NCBI RefSeq assembly: GCF_051846915.1
Contig: NZ_JBPYCR010000004.1
Span: forward strand, 1 to 64,000
DNA: 64,000 bases
Reading direction: 5' to 3'
Source: JBPYCR01 sp051846915
Lineage (GTDB): Bacteria; Bacillota; Bacilli; Bacillales; Amphibacillaceae
Shown: piece by piece, positions 16,902 through 25,779 of the stretch
Position numbering within the stretch: position 1 is the first letter of the stretch
How the letters are laid out: each line of letters starts with the position of its first letter
The notes under the pieces: model-generated
What the model saw: the letters and a program-made list of their open reading frames with translations, nothing else
What the model was told of the DNA's origin: nothing
Databases searched by the model: none
Position numbers and translations under genes: made by a program

Positions 16902-17981
16902 TTGAAAAAAATCTTACTATTTGTAATGTTATCAATTGTGCTTGTTATTTCGGCTTGTGGAGGAAATAATACGGAAGAAGAAGCATCATCTGCTGAACCA
17001 AAAGAAAAAGTAGAAGGTGTACCTGAATCAGTACAGGATGATGTGAAAATTGCAGTAATTAGAAACCTTCCATCTGATGATCATACAAAACAGTTTTTGG
17101 ATGGGGCTCGTGCAGAAGGAGAAGCTTTTGGATTTACAGTAGATACATTTATTTCTGACGGAGACGATGCAAAGTTTCAGGATCTTGTAAAGCAAGCGAT
17201 TCAAAAAGATTATGACGGCCTTGTTATTTCACATGGTAAGGAAGCGTATTCCAATGATATGATTCAACCAGCACTTGATAAAGGAATGGAAGTCGTTACT
17301 TTCGATACAGTAACTGATTTAGAAGGTGTGACAACGACTGTTCAAGATGACCATCAATTGGCAGAGCTTAGCTTAGATGAGGTCGCTGCACTTTCTGATG
17401 ACGGGGATCCTGTAAAAGTAATCAAATTATGGCTTGGTGGAATACCTCCATTGGACAGCAGAGAAGAGATTTACAAACAGTATGAAGAAGAAGGTAAAAT
17501 TGAAACACTTGAAACAATTGGACCTGCTAACATGCAAAATGTTCAAGGAGATGTTTCATCGGGTGTAAGTTCTATTCTTGGTAAGTATCCGGAAGGTGAA
17601 GTAGATGCGGTTTGGGGTTCGTGGGATGAACTTGCAAAAGGCGGTTACAATGCGATGAAGGATAACGGTCGTTCCGATATTGAGCTAATTTCTATTGATA
17701 TTTCCAATCAAGACATTAACTTGATGATGGAAGAAGGAAGCAATTGGATTTCTACAGCAGCCGTTGATCCGAATCTTATCGGTGTGATGAACATGCGTTT
17801 GCTCGCTAAGAAAATTGCCGGCGAGGATACACCGGAACATTATCAACTGGAGCCTAAACTAATCAAACAGGAAGATTTAACTCCTGAAACAAATATGACA
17901 AATCTTGGCGATGTTATTGAAGGCTGGGGAGAATCAGATGATTTTAATGAAGACTGGATGGAAAAACTAAGAAATAATTAA
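16902..17981 (+). CDS. sugar ABC transporter substrate-binding lipoprotein (RbsB-like)
   Basis: A 359-residue exported lipoprotein. The signal sequence ends in a lipobox (LVISAC, Cys19), then an acidic linker and a periplasmic-binding-protein type I domain (IAVIRNLPSDDHTKQFLDGA near residue 51; a hinge-domain WGSWDELAKGGYNA near residue 235). TTG is the start, eight or so bases after AAGGAGGG. It is the first gene of an RbsBAC-like importer whose downstream genes are an MtnK-like kinase, an MtnA-like isomerase and a class II aldolase. The probable ligand is therefore 5-deoxyribose or 5-methylthioribose rather than ribose (inference). Confidence 0.88.
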   Translation: MKKILLFVMLSIVLVISACGGNNTEEEASSAEPKEKVEGVPESVQDDVKIAVIRNLPSDDHTKQFLDGARAEGEAFGFTVDTFISDGDDAKFQDLVKQAIQKDYDGLVISHGKEAYSNDMIQPALDKGMEVVTFDTVTDLEGVTTTVQDDHQLAELSLDEVAALSDDGDPVKVIKLWLGGIPPLDSREEIYKQYEEEGKIETLETIGPANMQNVQGDVSSGVSSILGKYPEGEVDAVWGSWDELAKGGYNAMKDNGRSDIELISIDISNQDINLMMEEGSNWISTAAVDPNLIGVMNMRLLAKKIAGEDTPEHYQLEPKLIKQEDLTPETNMTNLGDVIEGWGESDDFNEDWMEKLRNN

Positions 17982-17992
17982 TAGATATCATG

Positions 17993-18025
17993 AGTAGAGG
18001 AAGATGAATAGTGTCTTCCTTTACT
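17993..18025 (+). promoter_or_regulatory. intercistronic hairpin after binding protein
   Basis: A 12-bp stem AGTAGAGGAAGA / TCTTCCTTTACT (one G-T pair) without a strong T tail. This is the usual position for an element that keeps the binding-protein mRNA more abundant than the transporter genes. Confidence 0.5.
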
Positions 18026-18149
18026 GAATTTTCAAAACCTATTAATTGATCGTTTTAAAAATTGATCATTATATACGATAAATTAATCTGACAATACGAA
18101 TCTATGAGTCATACGTTTTACAAGATTCCCATAATGGATAGGTGAGAAT

Positions 18150-19670
18150 ATGGCGGACGCAGCGAAAACAAAACTAAAAATGAAAAATATTTCTATTGAA
18201 TTTCCTGGAGTAAAAGCATTGTCAGAAGTTGACTTTGAAATGGAAACCGGTACGATTCATGCATTGATCGGCGCAAATGGCGCAGGGAAATCTACATTAA
18301 TGAAGGTGCTTTCCGGCGCCTACAACCATTACACAGGCGAGATATTCTTTAATGATGAGAAAGTAGCGATTCGTTCTCCCAAAGATGCAAAAGAATTAGG
18401 GGTAGACATTGTTTATCAAGAAGTTGATACAGCATTAATCCCTTACTTATCAGTAGGAGAAAATATTATGCTTGACGTGCTTGTAAATGATATGGGTAAA
18501 AATCAGTTTGTTAATTGGAAAAAGATACATTCGGAAGCGAAGAGAATTTTAAAACATTTAAATATTAACTTGGATACAAAAAAAGGTGTATCGGATTTGG
18601 ATCTGGCTGAAAAGCAAATGGTGCTTATAGCTAGAGCAATTGTTCAAGAAAGAAAGTTCCTCATACTAGATGAGCCGACAGCACCATTAAGTAATAAAGA
18701 GACTGCAGAACTATTTCGCATTGTCAGGGAGTTGGCTACAAAGCAAAACGTTGGAATTATTTTTATTTCACACCGATTACCTGAGTTATTTGAAATATGT
18801 GAGGATATTACGATAATGAAAGACGGGAAAATTGTGAGTTCAAGCCCACTAAAAGAGTTAACCACACAGAAAGTGGTTGAACATATGCTCGGGAATGCAT
18901 CACATGAGGATTATCAAAGACAAGGTAAGACGATTGGTGATACTTTATTGAAAGTGTCCAACTTACACGATAAAAATGGAAAAGTAAAAGATGTATCTTT
19001 TCATGTACAGGCAGGAGAAGTTATTGGAATTGCCGGGTTAGTCGGAGCCGGAAAAACGGAATTATGCAAAACGATATTTGGTGCTAATGGGAAAGGTTCG
19101 GGTTCAATTAAATTAAAAGAAAAAGAATTAACAGCTAAATCGCCGTATCATGCTGTCAAACAAGGGATTGCCCTCGTCCCGGAAGAGCGAAGAAAAGAAG
19201 GGGTACTGGTTGAAGAGCCAGTTTATAGTAACTTGTCAGCAGCAAATCTTAAAAAGTTTACGAAAGCACTCAGTTTTTTAAGGCCCTCTAAGGAAAAGGC
19301 AGCTGCACGAAAAATGATTGGTGATATCGGAGTAAAGACACCAAGTGAGACACAAAAGGTGGCCTTATTATCAGGTGGTAACCAGCAAAAGGTAGCTGTC
19401 GGAAAATGGCTAATGTCGGAAGCTGATATATATATATTTGATGAACCTACAAAAGGAGTCGATGTAGGTGCAAAAAAAGAGATTTTTCAATTAATAGATG
19501 GATTGGCTGTCGACAACAAAGGAATTATATATGCTTCAAGCGAGGTTTCCGAAATGTTGGCAATAACAGATCGAATTTATGTAATGTATGATAATCGAGT
19601 TGTAAAAGAGCTTGTTACCGAAGAAACGAACGAAGAAGAGATCATGCATTATTCTACGGGAGGAAATTAA
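18150..19670 (+). CDS. sugar ABC transporter ATP-binding protein (RbsA-like)
   Basis: A 506-residue double ATPase typical of the carbohydrate uptake class 2 family. Domain 1 has Walker A GANGAGKSTL near residue 42 and Walker B LILDEPTAPLS near residue 172, with a weakened signature (LDLAEKQMV instead of LSGGQ). Domain 2 has Walker A GLVGAGKTEL near residue 296, a good signature LSGGNQQKV near residue 408 and IFDEPTKGVDVGAKKE. Such asymmetry is normal for RbsA/MglA proteins. AGGTGAG precedes the ATG. It powers import with the permease that starts five bases after its stop. Confidence 0.92.
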   Translation: MADAAKTKLKMKNISIEFPGVKALSEVDFEMETGTIHALIGANGAGKSTLMKVLSGAYNHYTGEIFFNDEKVAIRSPKDAKELGVDIVYQEVDTALIPYLSVGENIMLDVLVNDMGKNQFVNWKKIHSEAKRILKHLNINLDTKKGVSDLDLAEKQMVLIARAIVQERKFLILDEPTAPLSNKETAELFRIVRELATKQNVGIIFISHRLPELFEICEDITIMKDGKIVSSSPLKELTTQKVVEHMLGNASHEDYQRQGKTIGDTLLKVSNLHDKNGKVKDVSFHVQAGEVIGIAGLVGAGKTELCKTIFGANGKGSGSIKLKEKELTAKSPYHAVKQGIALVPEERRKEGVLVEEPVYSNLSAANLKKFTKALSFLRPSKEKAAARKMIGDIGVKTPSETQKVALLSGGNQQKVAVGKWLMSEADIYIFDEPTKGVDVGAKKEIFQLIDGLAVDNKGIIYASSEVSEMLAITDRIYVMYDNRVVKELVTEETNEEEIMHYSTGGN

Positions 19671-19674
19671 GAAA

Positions 19675-20679
19675 ATGGTGAAAAGCAAGCATACGAGTCC
19701 AAAAAAATTATCTACATCCGGAATAATGCAATCCGTTAATAATTGGGGAACCATTATCGCTATTATTGTATTGATCGCATTTTTTGCCATTGCTTTACCG
19801 GATTTGTTTTTAACCGGATCAAACGTTGTAAATATTTTAAGAAGTATTTCGATTGTAACGATCATTGCCATCGGTTTAACAGTGTCACTTTCTGTGGATG
19901 GTTTTGATTTATCCATTGGTTCATCAGCAACTTTAGCAAGTTCATTAATTGTCTCATTCTTTGTGTGGTACAGCATGCCTGCAGGTGTAGCCATACCATT
20001 GGCATTACTGTTAACATTGATTGTTGCTGGAGTGAACGCATTTTTAATTGTCAAAATAAAAATACCTGATTTATTTGCCACCCTCTCTACTATGTTTATT
20101 TTTGAAGGGGTCGCAATGACTTATACAGGTGGAGGATCTGTAAGTGTTGGAATGCCTCGCCTAGACGGTTCACCTACAAAGGGGACTCTTCCTGAAATAT
20201 TTACGAAAATGGGTGAGACTCCTTGGATTATTATTATTATGGTTGTTGTAGTATTAATTGTTCATGTATTTTTAAATCATACAAAACATGGACGCTATAT
20301 GTACATGATTGGAGGAAATAAAGAAGCTGCTAGACTTTCGGGTATTCCAGTGAATCGATACCGTACAATGGCATATGTTATCTCTACACTATTTGCGGGT
20401 TTGGGCGGAATTATCCTAGCTTCTTATATCGGTTCATCTCAAATCAATGCTGGTGCAGGGTACTTGATGCCAGCAGTTGCCGCCGCATTTATCGGGGCAT
20501 CATTTGCTGGCAAGGGAAAGCCGAACGCAATTGGTACTTTTTTTGGTGCAGTTTTGGTCGGAATTTTGGAAAATGGTCTTGTCATGATGTCTGTTCCCTA
20601 TTACTCCCTAAATATTGTTAAAGGGCTTGTTTTAGCACTAGCCTTGGCTTCTACTTACTATAATCAGAAGAACCATTAA
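19675..20679 (+). CDS. sugar ABC transporter permease (RbsC-like)
   Basis: A permease of about 334 residues and eight to ten membrane helices of the BPD_transp_2 family. The family segment VDGFDLSIGSSATLASSLIV is near residue 75, and a typical EAA-like loop GGNKEAARLSGIPVNRYRT is near residue 212. The start MVKSKHTS is chosen because the GGGAGG site overlaps the end of the ATPase gene; a longer frame begins inside that gene. It forms the channel with the ATPase and binding lipoprotein. Its stop sits close to the kinase gene, whose ribosome site overlaps it, so the transporter and catabolic genes form one operon. Confidence 0.9.
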   Translation: MVKSKHTSPKKLSTSGIMQSVNNWGTIIAIIVLIAFFAIALPDLFLTGSNVVNILRSISIVTIIAIGLTVSLSVDGFDLSIGSSATLASSLIVSFFVWYSMPAGVAIPLALLLTLIVAGVNAFLIVKIKIPDLFATLSTMFIFEGVAMTYTGGGSVSVGMPRLDGSPTKGTLPEIFTKMGETPWIIIIMVVVVLIVHVFLNHTKHGRYMYMIGGNKEAARLSGIPVNRYRTMAYVISTLFAGLGGIILASYIGSSQINAGAGYLMPAVAAAFIGASFAGKGKPNAIGTFFGAVLVGILENGLVMMSVPYYSLNIVKGLVLALALASTYYNQKNH

Positions 20680-20696
20680 TGAAGGAGGATATTGAA

Positions 20697-21905
20697 ATGG
20701 CAAAATTTGCAACGTATTTTTTAATGGATAGCGAAGATGTTTTATCGTATGTAAAAGAAAAAATATCTTTTTTTGATGAAAACAGTGAATTAGAGTGTGA
20801 AGAAATTGGTGATGGTAATTTAAATTATGTTTACCATGTCGTTGATCGTTTAAGTAATAAATCCGTTATAGTTAAACAAGCGGGAGATACTGCCCGAATT
20901 TCAGAAGATATTAAACTGTCAACAAATCGGATTAAAATAGAATCAAATGTTTTAAAAATGCATGGTGAATTAGCTAAGGGGCATGCACCAGATGTATATT
21001 TATATGATGATGTAATGAACTGTTGTGTGATGGAGGATTTGTCTGATCATACAATTTTACGGGATGCACTCCTTGAATTCAAGACGTTTCCGAAACTTGC
21101 AGATCATATTTCAACGTTTATGGTGCAAACGTTACTCCCGACTACAGATCTTGTTATGAACCATAAAGAAAAGAAATTACAAGTAAAAGAATATATCAAT
21201 CCGGAGCTATGTGAAATTTCGGAGGATCTTGTTTATACCGAGCCATTTAACGACTATAACAATCGTAATGAATTGATTGCTTCAAATAAAGAATGGATTG
21301 AAAGAGAAATTTATGGTGATAGTGAACTACGATTGGAAGCTGCTAAGCTCAAATTCGATTTCATGAATCATGCACAGGCGCTTATACATGGAGATCTTCA
21401 TACTGGCTCTTTATTCGTCACGCAGAATTCTACAAAAGTAATCGATCCTGAATTCGCTTTTTACGGTCCGATAGGCTATGACGTAGGTAATGTAATAGCC
21501 AACCTAGTATTTGCTCTTGTTCATGGAGATGCGTACAACAAGAAAGATTTTGTAGGCTGGGCTGAAAAAACAATAGTGGAAGTCGTTGATCAGTTCATTG
21601 AAAAATTTGATCGATATTGGGATGAACATGTAACCGAACTGATGGCAAAGGAATCAGGCTTTAAAGAATGGTATCTAGAACAAGTATTATGTGATACAGC
21701 GGGAGTTGCGGGTCTAGAATTGACGCGTCGTATTATAGGGTTGGCAAAAGTAAAAGATATTACATCTATTGAAGAAACAGATGCAAGAGTACGAGCAGAA
21801 AGAATTTGTTTAACGTTTGCGAAGCAACTTATAAAAGTACGTCACGCATTTAAAACAGGGAATGTTTATCTACAAGCGTTAAAACAATCAATACAAAATA
21901 ATTAA
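20697..21905 (+). CDS. 5-deoxyribose / 5-methylthioribose kinase (MtnK family)
   Basis: A 402-residue kinase of the aminoglycoside-phosphotransferase fold, MtnK type. N-terminal IGDGNLNYVYHV (near residue 40) is the nucleotide loop, IHGDLHTGSLFV (near residue 231) carries the catalytic Asp, and VIDPEFAFYGPIGYDVGN (near residue 247) the metal-binding Asp. It phosphorylates the C1 hydroxyl of the imported pentose. The start is the ATG at 20697, eight bases after GAAGGAGG. The other methionine-salvage genes (mtnW, mtnX, mtnB, mtnD) are absent nearby and an aldolase is present, so it more likely serves the DHAP shunt (DrdK role) than full methionine salvage. Confidence 0.88.
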   Translation: MAKFATYFLMDSEDVLSYVKEKISFFDENSELECEEIGDGNLNYVYHVVDRLSNKSVIVKQAGDTARISEDIKLSTNRIKIESNVLKMHGELAKGHAPDVYLYDDVMNCCVMEDLSDHTILRDALLEFKTFPKLADHISTFMVQTLLPTTDLVMNHKEKKLQVKEYINPELCEISEDLVYTEPFNDYNNRNELIASNKEWIEREIYGDSELRLEAAKLKFDFMNHAQALIHGDLHTGSLFVTQNSTKVIDPEFAFYGPIGYDVGNVIANLVFALVHGDAYNKKDFVGWAEKTIVEVVDQFIEKFDRYWDEHVTELMAKESGFKEWYLEQVLCDTAGVAGLELTRRIIGLAKVKDITSIEETDARVRAERICLTFAKQLIKVRHAFKTGNVYLQALKQSIQNN

Positions 21906-21920
21906 AATCAGAGGTGCCTT

Positions 21921-22964
21921 ATGACTAAACCATTGTTAACAATTGAATGGAAAGATGATAAATTAATATTGTTAGATCAAACTATTTTACCTAACAAAAT
22001 TTCCTATGATGAGTACACAACATTGGAATCTGTTTGGGATGCGATTCGAGAGATGAAAGTGCGTGGCGCTCCAGCAATTGGGGTATCAGCAGCATACGGC
22101 GTTTATTTAGGTGTTAAAGATGCTCCGGAAACTTCCTTTGAAGATTTCTGGGAGGTAATGGAAAAAGGAACAGATTATTTAGCAACATCTAGGCCAACAG
22201 CTGTCAATTTGTTTTGGGCCATAGATAGAATGAAAGCTTTTGCTCAAGAAAATAATACGTTAGCTATACCGGAATTAAAACAAGCGTTGCTCAATGAAGC
22301 AATCAATATTCATAAAGAGGATGAAAAAATTAACAAACAAATTGGCGAAAACCTGCTAAGTATGCTAGAAGATGGAATGGGGATTTTAACACATTGTAAC
22401 GCAGGTGCACTTGCTACGACCAAGTATGGAACGGCAACCGCTCCAATGTATCTGGCTAAAGAAAAAGGATGGAACTTGAAAATATACTCTGATGAAACAC
22501 GACCTAGATTACAAGGATCTATGTTGACGGCATTTGAATTGTATCAATCGGGGATTGATGTAACAGTCATTACGGATAGTATGGCAGCTGTAGTTATGTC
22601 TCAGGGTAAAATTGATGCTGTTATTGTTGGTGCAGATCGGGTTGCAGCTAACGGTGATGTTGCGAATAAGGTTGGAACGCTTGGCGTATCAATTTTAGCA
22701 AAACAATTCAATATTCCGTTTTATGTTGCAGTTCCAACGCCGACGATTGATATGAATACAAAAACAGGGGAAGATATTCCGATAGAGGAAAGAGATAAAG
22801 AAGAAGTAATTAAAGGGTTTGGGCAATATACTGCACCAGCAGATGTAGCTGTTTACAATCCGGCCTTTGATGTTGCACCTCATGAAAATATAACAGCGAT
22901 TGTTACGGAAAAGGGAGTCGTCCATGCCCCATTTGCTGAGAATTTAAAAAAGCTGTTTAATTAA
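21921..22964 (+). CDS. 5-deoxyribose-1-P / methylthioribose-1-P isomerase (MtnA family)
   Basis: A 347-residue MtnA/eIF2B-like isomerase. Diagnostic segments are VRGAPAIGVSAAYG near residue 50, ILTHCNAGALATTKYGTA near residue 154 (catalytic Cys), DETRPRLQGSMLTAFEL near residue 191 and VIVGADRVAANGDVANKVGT near residue 235 (catalytic Asp). It converts the aldose 1-phosphate to the ketose 1-phosphate. It lies 15 bases after the kinase, and its product would be the substrate of the class II aldolase at the operon end. The length and motifs are complete, so it should be active. Confidence 0.92.
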   Translation: MTKPLLTIEWKDDKLILLDQTILPNKISYDEYTTLESVWDAIREMKVRGAPAIGVSAAYGVYLGVKDAPETSFEDFWEVMEKGTDYLATSRPTAVNLFWAIDRMKAFAQENNTLAIPELKQALLNEAINIHKEDEKINKQIGENLLSMLEDGMGILTHCNAGALATTKYGTATAPMYLAKEKGWNLKIYSDETRPRLQGSMLTAFELYQSGIDVTVITDSMAAVVMSQGKIDAVIVGADRVAANGDVANKVGTLGVSILAKQFNIPFYVAVPTPTIDMNTKTGEDIPIEERDKEEVIKGFGQYTAPADVAVYNPAFDVAPHENITAIVTEKGVVHAPFAENLKKLFN

Positions 22965-23010
22965 GTAGGTTGTGATATACCAAAATAAGTATAGAAATGA
23001 GAGAAGATGT

Positions 23011-23820
23011 ATGGTGCTTTTGCCAACTGCGAGAAGGGAAGAAATTGTAAATATATTAAAAACGAAAGATTATGCGGAAATATCCTATTTAAGTCAAAAG
23101 TTTCAAGTGTCAGAAATGACGATTAGACGAGATATTGAAAAATTGGAAAAAAGAAATAGAGTGAAAAGGGTTTATGGTGGTGTTCGCTTAAAGGAAGTTA
23201 CCGAACGAGAACTCGAAAGGCCGATTGACGAAAGGAAAAGTACGAATACGCTCGAAAAGCAAGCAATTGCTAAAAAGGCAGCAGCATTTATTGAAGATGG
23301 AGATGTCATCGCTTTTGATGCAAGTACAACCGCATATGAATTAAGTCGTTATATTAAATATAAAAAGAAAGTAACCGTCGTGACCAACAATATTAATATT
23401 GCCGTTGAATTATCGGACGATCCGGAAATCACTGTTATTCTACTAGGCGGATTTGTAAGAAGAACTTCCCTTTCTTTAATTGGTTCATCCTTGTCCAAGT
23501 ACTTGGAATCAATTTTTATTGATAAAGCCTTTATTTCGTGTAAAGCATTAAACTTCACGGATGGCATTACAGATTCCCTGATGGATGAGGGAGAGGCAAA
23601 GCAAGCAATAATTGAGCGTTCCAATAAATTGTTCATTGTAGCAGACCATTCCAAGCTTGACACAATCGCTTTTTTTAAGATATGTCCAGCAAAGCGAGTA
23701 GACTCATTAATAACAGACTCATTTATTCCGCTAACGGATAGTCAAAAAGCGTGTCTTGATCAATACAAAGACAATGGAGTCGACTTAATTATTGCAGAAC
23801 CAATACCATCTCACTTATAA
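23011..23820 (+). CDS. DeoR-family transcriptional regulator
   Basis: A protein of about 269 residues. The N-terminal DeoR winged helix (RREEIVNILKTKDYAEISYL, then VSEMTIRRDIEKLEKRNRVKRVYGG) is followed by the sugar-phosphate-binding DeoRC domain (DASTTAYELSRYI near residue 95, MDEGEAKQAIIERSNKLFIVADHSK near residue 190). The start MVLLPTARRE agrees with family length; an upstream in-frame start adds 13 residues with no ribosome site. Lying inside the kinase-isomerase-aldolase operon, it is probably the local repressor, with a phosphorylated 5-deoxypentose as inducer (inference). Confidence 0.88.
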   Translation: MVLLPTARREEIVNILKTKDYAEISYLSQKFQVSEMTIRRDIEKLEKRNRVKRVYGGVRLKEVTERELERPIDERKSTNTLEKQAIAKKAAAFIEDGDVIAFDASTTAYELSRYIKYKKKVTVVTNNINIAVELSDDPEITVILLGGFVRRTSLSLIGSSLSKYLESIFIDKAFISCKALNFTDGITDSLMDEGEAKQAIIERSNKLFIVADHSKLDTIAFFKICPAKRVDSLITDSFIPLTDSQKACLDQYKDNGVDLIIAEPIPSHL

Positions 23821-23858
23821 TTTATAGTGTGAACTGATTGTTGGGAGGGGCATTTTAA

Positions 23859-24500
23859 TTGCTACTGGAGAAAGAAAGAAAAGATATAATAACTTATTGC
23901 CAAAAGTTGCTCCATAGCGGACTAACTAAAGGAACCGGGGGCAATATCAGCATATTTAATCGTGAACAAGGACTAATGGCAATTAGCCCAAGTGGAATCG
24001 ACTATGATGAACTTGTGCCAGAGGATATTGTGGTGCTGGATATGGATCATAATATTGTTGATGGGATGCGAAAACCATCAAGCGAACTAGAGATGCATTC
24101 CATTTTTTATAAAAAGAGAAATGATTTGAATGCGATTGTTCATACACATTCTACCTTTGCAAAGACTTTATCTGCATTACGGTGGCGTCTACCAGCAATT
24201 TCCTATTTAGTCGCCTATGCGGGTAAAGATGTACGTTGTGCTAAATATGCAAGTTTTGGTACGATGGAACTGGCCGAAAATGCGTTTAAGGGAATGGAAG
24301 ATCGCAAAGCGGTTTTCTTAGCAAATCATGGTTTGCTTACTGGTGCGACAGACGTAAAAAATGCGTTTAATATTGCGGAAGAGATTGAATTTTGTGCGGA
24401 AGTCTATTATCGTGCCAAATCAATTGGTAATCCGGTTATTTTGGATAATATGGAGATGGGTCGCATGCAAGAAGCATTTAAAACATATGGACAAAAGTAA
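23859..24500 (+). CDS. class II aldolase, 5-deoxyribulose-1-P / methylthioribulose-1-P type
   Basis: A 213-residue zinc aldolase of the FucA/AraD family. GTGGNISIF near residue 27, SPSG near 44, the catalytic SSELEMH near residue 74, the metal ligands HTHS near residue 93 and ANHG near residue 155 are all present. TTG is the start (GGAGGGG eight bases before). The family cleaves ketose 1-phosphates to dihydroxyacetone phosphate and an aldehyde. After the MtnK- and MtnA-like enzymes it completes the DHAP shunt, yielding DHAP plus acetaldehyde (from 5-deoxyribose) or methylthioacetaldehyde. A terminator follows. Confidence 0.87.
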   Translation: MLLEKERKDIITYCQKLLHSGLTKGTGGNISIFNREQGLMAISPSGIDYDELVPEDIVVLDMDHNIVDGMRKPSSELEMHSIFYKKRNDLNAIVHTHSTFAKTLSALRWRLPAISYLVAYAGKDVRCAKYASFGTMELAENAFKGMEDRKAVFLANHGLLTGATDVKNAFNIAEEIEFCAEVYYRAKSIGNPVILDNMEMGRMQEAFKTYGQK

Positions 24501-24535
24501 TTTATAATAACATACTTCAAAAGATGACATTTTTA

Positions 24536-24566
24536 ACAGGATCGGTTTTTTCCGATTCTGTTTTTG
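24536..24566 (+). terminator. rho-independent terminator
   Basis: The stem ACAGGATCGG / CCGATTCTGT, with a T loop, is followed by TTTTTG. It closes the DHAP-shunt operon. Confidence 0.8.
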
Positions 24567-24787
24567 TAATTGAAGTAAATTTCGGCTCTTAAATTTAAAG
24601 TTATGAATTAAATTACTGGAATACTTTTCATCTGCATTATAGATTTACTATAGATTGTCGATCACTTCATATATATTTCAACAATTTATGGACAAATAAT
24701 GATAAAATGTTCTCATTCGATCTTATTTGCTATAATAAATAATTAGAATGCATTATGTTTTTTTAAATGACTATTGGAGTGAACAAC

Positions 24788-25702
24788 GTGTCAAAAATTT
24801 CATCGACGCCAGGTCGAATTTATAGTGAAAGTTCTCTGTTGGCTGATATAAAATCGCTCCTTAAAGGGCTTGTTTTAGTTGCCAATGTTTTGCCGGTGCT
24901 TACTGGTTTTTGGTTAGCTACTCATTTTGCGGGAGTATCCTTTGTCGATCATTTCAACACCTTCATACTTACTATAATAGGGAGTACACTGACCGTTGCA
25001 GGGGCTTTAATGCTCAACAACTGGTATGAAGTTGATCTAGATCGTGAAATGCTGCGGACAAAGCAGCGGCCGACAGTTACGGGCCATTTTTCTTTGCAAG
25101 CTGTTTTGTTTACCGGTGTTGCAAGTTCAACTATTGGCATTGTCCTATTAATGCTTACCACAATGGAAGCTGCTCTTTATGCGTTTTTGGGCTGGTTTAC
25201 GTATGTCGTCTTGTATACATTCTGGTCGAAGCGTCGTTTTACATTAAATACAGTAATTGGTAGTGTGTCGGGAGCTTTTACCCCTTTAATTGGCTGGGCT
25301 GCTATCGAGCCTGCATACCATATTGTGCCAATTAGTTTATTTCTTATTTTATTCTTCTGGCAAATTCCACACACTTTTGCTATTGCAATTAGAAGGTATA
25401 AGGAATATAAAGCGGCAGGTGTACCGATGCTTCCGGTTGTTGCGGGCATTGAGATGACAAAGCGCCAAGCGGTAATTTATATAACTTGTCTGCTTCCATT
25501 ACCTTTATTATTGTCTTCCCTAGGCACTATTTTTATTATTATTGCATCCATCTTAAACGTCGTATGGATCGTAATAGGGGTTCGGGGCTTTTTCTTAAAA
25601 GACGATATAAAGTGGGCGAATATGAATTTCTACTATTCTTTAATTTATTTAGTCGTGCTGTTATTTACAATGATGGTTGTAACATATCCTGGCGCAAGCT
25701 GA
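24788..25702 (+). CDS. ctaB: protoheme IX farnesyltransferase (heme O synthase)
   Basis: A 304-residue UbiA-type prenyltransferase with about nine membrane helices. The first Asp-rich motif NNWYEVDLDREMLRTKQRP is near residue 76, and the second region PHTFAIAIRRYKEYKAAGVPML near residue 197. It attaches a farnesyl group to heme B to make heme O for cytochrome oxidase. The GTG at 24788 is preferred because GGAGTG lies six bases before it; the ATG at 24767 has no ribosome site. A TATAAT box at 24731-24736 could serve it. No ctaA or oxidase genes are next to it, so it may be a second ctaB/ctaO-type copy. Confidence 0.9.
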   Translation: MSKISSTPGRIYSESSLLADIKSLLKGLVLVANVLPVLTGFWLATHFAGVSFVDHFNTFILTIIGSTLTVAGALMLNNWYEVDLDREMLRTKQRPTVTGHFSLQAVLFTGVASSTIGIVLLMLTTMEAALYAFLGWFTYVVLYTFWSKRRFTLNTVIGSVSGAFTPLIGWAAIEPAYHIVPISLFLILFFWQIPHTFAIAIRRYKEYKAAGVPMLPVVAGIEMTKRQAVIYITCLLPLPLLLSSLGTIFIIIASILNVVWIVIGVRGFFLKDDIKWANMNFYYSLIYLVVLLFTMMVVTYPGAS

Positions 25703-25779
25703 CTATTTAGTCGTGTGAGTCGTGATAAATTTGGAACTGCGGTGTAATACAATAATTTTACAAAGGCTGGCTGACTATT

